In this document: positions 59,881 to 64,000 of the stretch, in pieces | Layout of the letters: every line of letters begins with the position of its first letter | How positions within the stretch are numbered: position 1 is the first letter of the stretch | Source: Carallia brachiata | Lineage: Eukaryota; Streptophyta; Magnoliopsida; Malpighiales; Rhizophoraceae | Assembly: GCA_021464245.1 (NCBI GenBank) | Contig: JADCRB010000002.1 | Span: 2,285,073 to 2,349,072 of the forward strand | DNA: 64,000 bases | Direction: 5' to 3' | Translations under genes and position numbers: made by a program | The notes under the pieces: generated by a model | Seen by the model: only the letters and a program-made list of their open reading frames with translations | Databases searched by the model: none | What the model was told of the DNA's origin: nothing

Positions 59881-60770
59881 ATAATTCATATTACTTTGTT
59901 GCTAAATTAAAATTATATACCTAAATGAATATACCAATTTTTTTAAATTTTTTCATTATTTCTCTCACGCCTATTTGTCACAACTAAAATAGCTTTTATC
60001 AATATTTTCTACTAGGGCTTGTTACTATTCAGAATGGTTACTTTCAATAGCCAACATTTATGCCTAACAGAAAAAAAAATTTGTAACCCTTTTAATAATC
60101 TACTTTGGATTCCAACATGAGAGAAAAAAAAAATGTATAACAAACACACAGACACACTTATATATGGAGTAATTTAATCACAGAAAAGCAACTATAAAAT
60201 GAACCAAAAAAAAGTAAGAATAATTCACAACTAAATAACTCTCTTGAAAATGATTCACAACTGTGATTTTTAAAAACTTATCATTTTTTCTGTGGTTTGA
60301 CTTTTTCTTATAACAATGCCACCCCATTCTTGTCAAAGTTTTGTAGAATAAGATCCTAGCAAACTTTCTTCATTGACTAAAGTGCCTTTTAAATGATTCT
60401 TTCGATTTGTTCATCAAATAAATCCAAATAGATAAAGGATCTCAGATTATATATATGTACTTTTAATGGAATACTGATAAATTGGGCTCCTTTTCTTGCA
60501 TTAATGTAAATTAATTATTTAATTTTGATGTGCTAGGCTGTTTTTTTTTTTTTTGGTTTATTTTAAAATTTAATCAGCAAAAAAAATTTATGTCTCATAC
60601 AACTCTTAAAAACAAAAATAATTTTTTGGTAACATTTTGGAAAACTTAAAATGAAATCCAAAAACAATTTTATGATTTTGCGCTCTCGCATAAAGTTCAT
60701 ATTTTGTTTTTTCATTGGTTTAAAATTCATGCTTCCCAAAACAACATTACATATCCTTTCTCAAAAATTG
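59881..60770. other. AT-rich DNA between viral segments
   Basis: No viral motif recognised. A T-run followed by GGTTTATTTTAAAATTTAATCAGCAA at 60541-60590 has a close copy at 62187-62225 (GGTTTATTTAAAATTTAATTAGCAA), both near viral capsid sequence, so it belongs to a duplicated block. Confidence 0.45.
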
Positions 60771-60779
60771 ATAGTTCAG

Positions 60780-62150
60780 TTATTAATAGAAACAAAACTC
60801 TAAAGTGGGAAGTTGATGGAAAGATTATTTAGTTTGAACATCCTCCAGCTAAAATAATCTTTTCAATCATTAAAACTCCAAAATCGAAGCGTCTGGATTC
60901 AAAATCCCAATTGAATCTAAGAACAAAAATATTAGGAGTATTGTCCAACAAAACAATTTCGCCAATGCAAACCTTCAAATCAGAGAAAGCTAGTTGACTA
61001 GGTTAGAAAAACAAATTCAAAAATATGATTTATCTCTAGCCACAGTTGACAAATCAACAAACAAAACGCTTTTAACTCAAACAAAATACAATGACACTTT
61101 GTCTATGAATGGAACATAGATGGGATGTCTGAATACAACATTTTTGGCATTCTCCAACAAATGACCATGACAACTAATGCCTACAAAAATCAAATTGGCA
61201 CCCCTAATAGGGCCATAGCCGAATTGCTTATGGCAAGCTTTGCTGGCCAATTAAAAGGATGGTGGATTACCATCTCACATCAACACAATAATCAGAAATC
61301 TTAAACTTAGTCCAAACTATTGAAGATAGAGTACCGATCCTAGATCAATTAGGAAACACAATTTAGAATGCATTAACAACATTAATTCTGACAATTTCCC
61401 TACATTTCGTTGGGAACCCTTCACATTTGAATGACAAAAACATAAAACTTCTTTCAAATCTTAGGTACAAAAAACTTAGTGACTTCTAGTACTACAAAAA
61501 TAAATTTCTTACTAGACTTATTCTTCCAAAAGATTCAAACTAACTCTTCTAGAAAGAAAAATTCTTCACACGGCTTCTAACTCTGTTGGGATAAAAGGTT
61601 TGAAACCGGATCAAAGAGTCTTAAGAAATCTAATTCCTTATGATCAATTGGCCTATGGTGAGCTTATCAATCTTACCCAAAAAAAGGTCTCAAAATCTGT
61701 CAGGATTTGAAACTTCAGAAACACCTCAAATGGAAACTGAGGCAAACTAGACGAGAGCTAGGAAACTTCTACCAACAATTTGATTTTAACCCCATAAAAT
61801 CATCAACCTCTTTTTAAAACAACTCGCTCAAAAGCCCCAAAAAAGAAATCTTTTTAAAAGAAAAAATAGTTTGTGCCTAAAGAAGACACATACTACAACA
61901 AATTGTACTATAAGAAAACCAAAAAACCTTTTCGTAAAACCTAATATAGAGAAAAATCCAAAAAAAAATCTCCAACTGAATTGAAAAATGTGACCTACTA
62001 CAAATGTGGTAAGCAATGACACATTTTTTGATTATGTAAACTCAACAAAAAATTACAAGAACTTCAATTAGATGGAGAAATTCTTCACCAAATTGAAGCT
62101 TCTAGTTAATTCATCAAACTTTGAAACTGATTCATTTGATTTTAATGAAG
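60780..62150 (+). pseudogene. Endogenous caulimovirid: capsid region with ruined zinc knuckle (copy 1)
   Basis: Many-stop remnant of a capsid protein: YNIFGILQQMTM, RAIAELLMASFAGQLKGWW (61202-61262) are capsid words of florendo/petuvirus-like polyproteins as I remember them. Further on come KKLSDF and a lysine-rich segment, and then the CCHC knuckle region at about 61993-62037, where the first Cys codon is TAC and a stop falls inside the knuckle. It ends with LQLDGEILHQIEAS, the conserved post-knuckle linker. The segment is dead and old. Confidence 0.65.
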
Positions 62151-62169
62151 GGTCATTACAATTTAGGTC

Positions 62170-63084
62170 TACAAATGTGCTTGGCTTTTTTTTTTTGGTT
62201 TATTTAAAATTTAATTAGCAACAAAAATTCTAATAAGCTTTGACTTAGAACTTTTTCTCTTAAAAACATTGATTGATCAAAAAGTTTCATAACAATGAGT
62301 GCATGAATAAGTAATAGTTCTTATTTTTTTTGGTACATAAATTGTGCTTAAGTTGGGTAATCACTTCAAAAATTAGAGCATTACGGTCTTTGTGATAACC
62401 TTATTATTTTCTTTCTGTTAAATGGATGCATAATGCGAAAAAACTCAGATATAGAATAGAATGGTGGTAAAAAATGATATCGAATAAATGCATGCTGATT
62501 GTTGACGCAATTGTGTGGCTTTGAAGCACCTTTAGTGCAAGCAGCAACATTATAGGAAAAACCCAATTATTCAGAAACCATAACATTTGATAGTCCCCTA
62601 ATGTTGGCAAATTGTTGCGAAATTGCGGATTCAAAATTTCTGGTCTTATTCATTGAGAGTAGGTTGCAATCTAATGGTCTCATAATGGTGGGAAATTTTT
62701 TGGTGTCACTTATTGGGGTAGGTTGCAACCAGAGCCAAATATAGCTTCTGTCTATTCGAATTCATGAATTACCTAGCACGATAACCTAATATGTATGTAC
62801 ACATATCTAACTAGTTGAATTCGACCCACTTCCAAAAAGAAAAGAAACTGTTTTTATGCTAAATTTTATGGGCAAAAACTCATTTTTCTTTGAATTAATC
62901 ATCACACAATTTTTAGATATATGCATTCCATATAATCAAATTGTCTCAAATTACAAGTGATTTCACAATTTTAAATTGTAAGATTGCATGACAAGAAAGA
63001 ATCAAGTGAGAAGAAACTAGCCAAAAAAAAAGGACACAAAGTAAAAGAGAACTTAGTAATTCCAAATAAATTAATTTCATTTCG
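62170..63084. other. Non-viral or unrecognised DNA between the two capsid copies
   Basis: AT-rich. Contains GAGTAGGTTGCAATC and GGGGTAGGTTGCAACC as an internal short repeat (62655-62730), and a segment at 62325-62385 resembling 54904-54955 (ACTTCAAAAATTAGAGCATTA against ACTTCAAAGATTAGAGCACTA). No gene. Confidence 0.4.
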
Positions 63085-63500
63085 TATAAGAGCTAGGAAA
63101 CTTCTGCCAACAATTTAATTTCAATCCCACAAAATCGTCAACCTCTTCTTGTAAAACAACTTGCTCGAAAATCCCAAAAAAGAAACTCTTTTTCAAAAAA
63201 AAAAAACAGTTTGTGCCTAAAGAAGTCACATACTACAAAAAACCATACCATAAGAAAACCAAAATCCCTTTCACAAAACCCAATATAGAGGAAAATCCAA
63301 AATAAAATCTCCAACTAAATCGAAAACTATAACCTGCTACAAATGTGGTAAGTTAGGACACAGATCTCAATTCTGTAAACTTAACAAAAGACTACAAAAA
63401 CTTCAATTAGATAGAGAAATTCTTCACCAAATTGAAGCTCTTCTAATTGAATCATCAAACTTTGAAACTGATTCTTTTGATTCTAATAAAAGATCATTAT
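63085..63500 (+). pseudogene. Endogenous caulimovirid: capsid C-terminus with intact CCHC zinc knuckle (copy 2)
   Basis: A second copy of the capsid C-terminal region, aligned with 61750-62150. Here the knuckle reads CYKCGKLGHRSQFC (63335-63376), a perfect C-X2-C-X4-H-X4-C, followed by KLQLDREILHQIEALLIESS. Upstream the lysine-rich segment still has frame damage, so the copy is not functional as a whole, but the nucleic-acid-binding knuckle is unbroken. Confidence 0.7.
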
Positions 63501-64000
63501 AGTTAGATGAATTGGTTGTAACAACTCGACTGTACTTCTGGTTTTGAAACCGAAAAAAAAATTAATATGCTTACAAAGGACCAAGAATTTATTCTGGCAG
63601 TCATAAAGCATATTAATGATTCTTAAATAGAAAACAATACCTAGAAAAATTGCAACAATCGCTTGAAAACTGAAACCCATCTATTCTTCCAAACACTAGT
63701 GCAATTATGATTTTACATTCATCTTCGGAAAAGAAAAAAAATCGAAAAAAATCAACACTTTCCATCGAGGACTTGCAAATGGAAATCAAAACCATCAAAA
63801 CTGAGTCAGTGCAATTATGATCTTACATTCATCTTAGGAAAAGAAAAAAAATCGAAAAAAATCAACACTTTCCATCGAGGACTTGCAAATGGAAATCAAA
63901 ACCATCAAAACTGAGTTGAAAGAACTTTTAGATCTTTTACAATGTTTGTTAGTAAAAGAATTTGAAACTGCATCAAACTCCAAAAACGAGGAAGACGAAA
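63501..64000 (+). pseudogene. Endogenous caulimovirid: post-capsid linker, running off the window
   Basis: Frames read INMLTKDQEFIL and, twice, STLSIEDLQMEIKTIKTEL, followed by LKELLDLLQCLL, a heptad-like helical segment of the kind found between capsid and protease in florendovirus-like polyproteins. It is interrupted by stops and by the 110-bp duplication. The protease/reverse-transcriptase part, if present in this copy, lies beyond position 64000. Confidence 0.5.
63698..63917 (+). repeat. 110-bp tandem duplication inside the viral linker
   Basis: 63698-63807 and 63808-63917 are near-identical head-to-tail copies (AGTGCAATTATGATTTTACA against AGTGCAATTATGATCTTACA at their starts, ending AAAACTGAGT). 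Only about two differences are visible, so the duplication is recent compared with decay of the rest. 110 is not a multiple of three, so it shifts the frame. Confidence 0.9.

Noticed and set aside
1..64000. CRISPR arrays, operons, Shine-Dalgarno sites or prokaryotic origins
   Set aside because: Gene structure with spliced introns, poly(A) retroposons and plant families show nuclear plant DNA; no direct-repeat/spacer array of CRISPR type is present.

Overview
The window is nuclear DNA of a eudicot plant. It is AT-rich, its protein genes have introns with canonical GT-AG borders, it carries several classes of degenerate plant transposons and an endogenous pararetrovirus, and the gene order matches a known angiosperm block. 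I cannot name the species. All calls come from reading the sequence; no database search was run.

Gene-bearing part (about 2.5-43.5 kb). Six protein genes are supported exon by exon: a GBF2/GBF3-type bZIP factor (-, 2814-6794, 12 coding exons, 383 aa); a GDSL esterase/lipase (+, 26478-29643, 5 exons, 391 aa); a DUF1191 membrane protein (-, 30494-31378, one exon); the thylakoid curvature protein CURT1A (+, 34180-36013, 5 exons, 170 aa); intronless eIF1A (-, 37265-37702); and an LRB/POB1-type BTB-BACK protein (-, 38963-43487, 6 exons, 550 aa). From memory, apart from eIF1A this is the order of Arabidopsis At4g01120-At4g01160 (GBF2, GDSL, DUF1191, CURT1A, BTB), and GBF3 and LRB1 are also neighbours on chromosome 2. 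The block is ancestral rather than an operon. The GBF and LRB proteins both belong to light/ABA transcriptional control, and CURT1A acts in thylakoids. The GBF-GDSL gap has been stretched to about 18 kb by transposons.

Transposon-filled gap (8.7-26.4 kb). It holds a truncated LINE with an RNase H-like domain (14.0-14.7 kb), two hAT-type elements with 8-bp target duplications and CCGGTT-rich ends (15.97-17.09 and 24.21-24.67 kb), a 1-kb TRIM-type LTR element on the minus strand (22.2-23.2 kb), purine-strand MITE-like repeats, and two copies (18.5-19.6, 24.7-25.8 kb) of a poly(A)-tailed retroposon family without reverse transcriptase. A third copy lies at 52.5-53.3 kb on the other strand. Two ACGT-rich, promoter-like islands (about 12.0-12.56 and 20.13-20.5 kb) have no visible gene.

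Distal part (43.5-64 kb). Few genes are present. A MIR159 hairpin lies on the minus strand at 49.65-49.85 kb beside a LINE 3' fragment. A tandem segmental array fills 55.7-58.55 kb; one unit carries a Mutator-like MITE that the sister unit lacks. From 58.5 kb to the end the DNA is a decayed, rearranged endogenous caulimovirid: movement-protein-like, two retropepsin-like segments, capsid, and a duplicated zinc-knuckle region. No reverse transcriptase domain is visible in the window.
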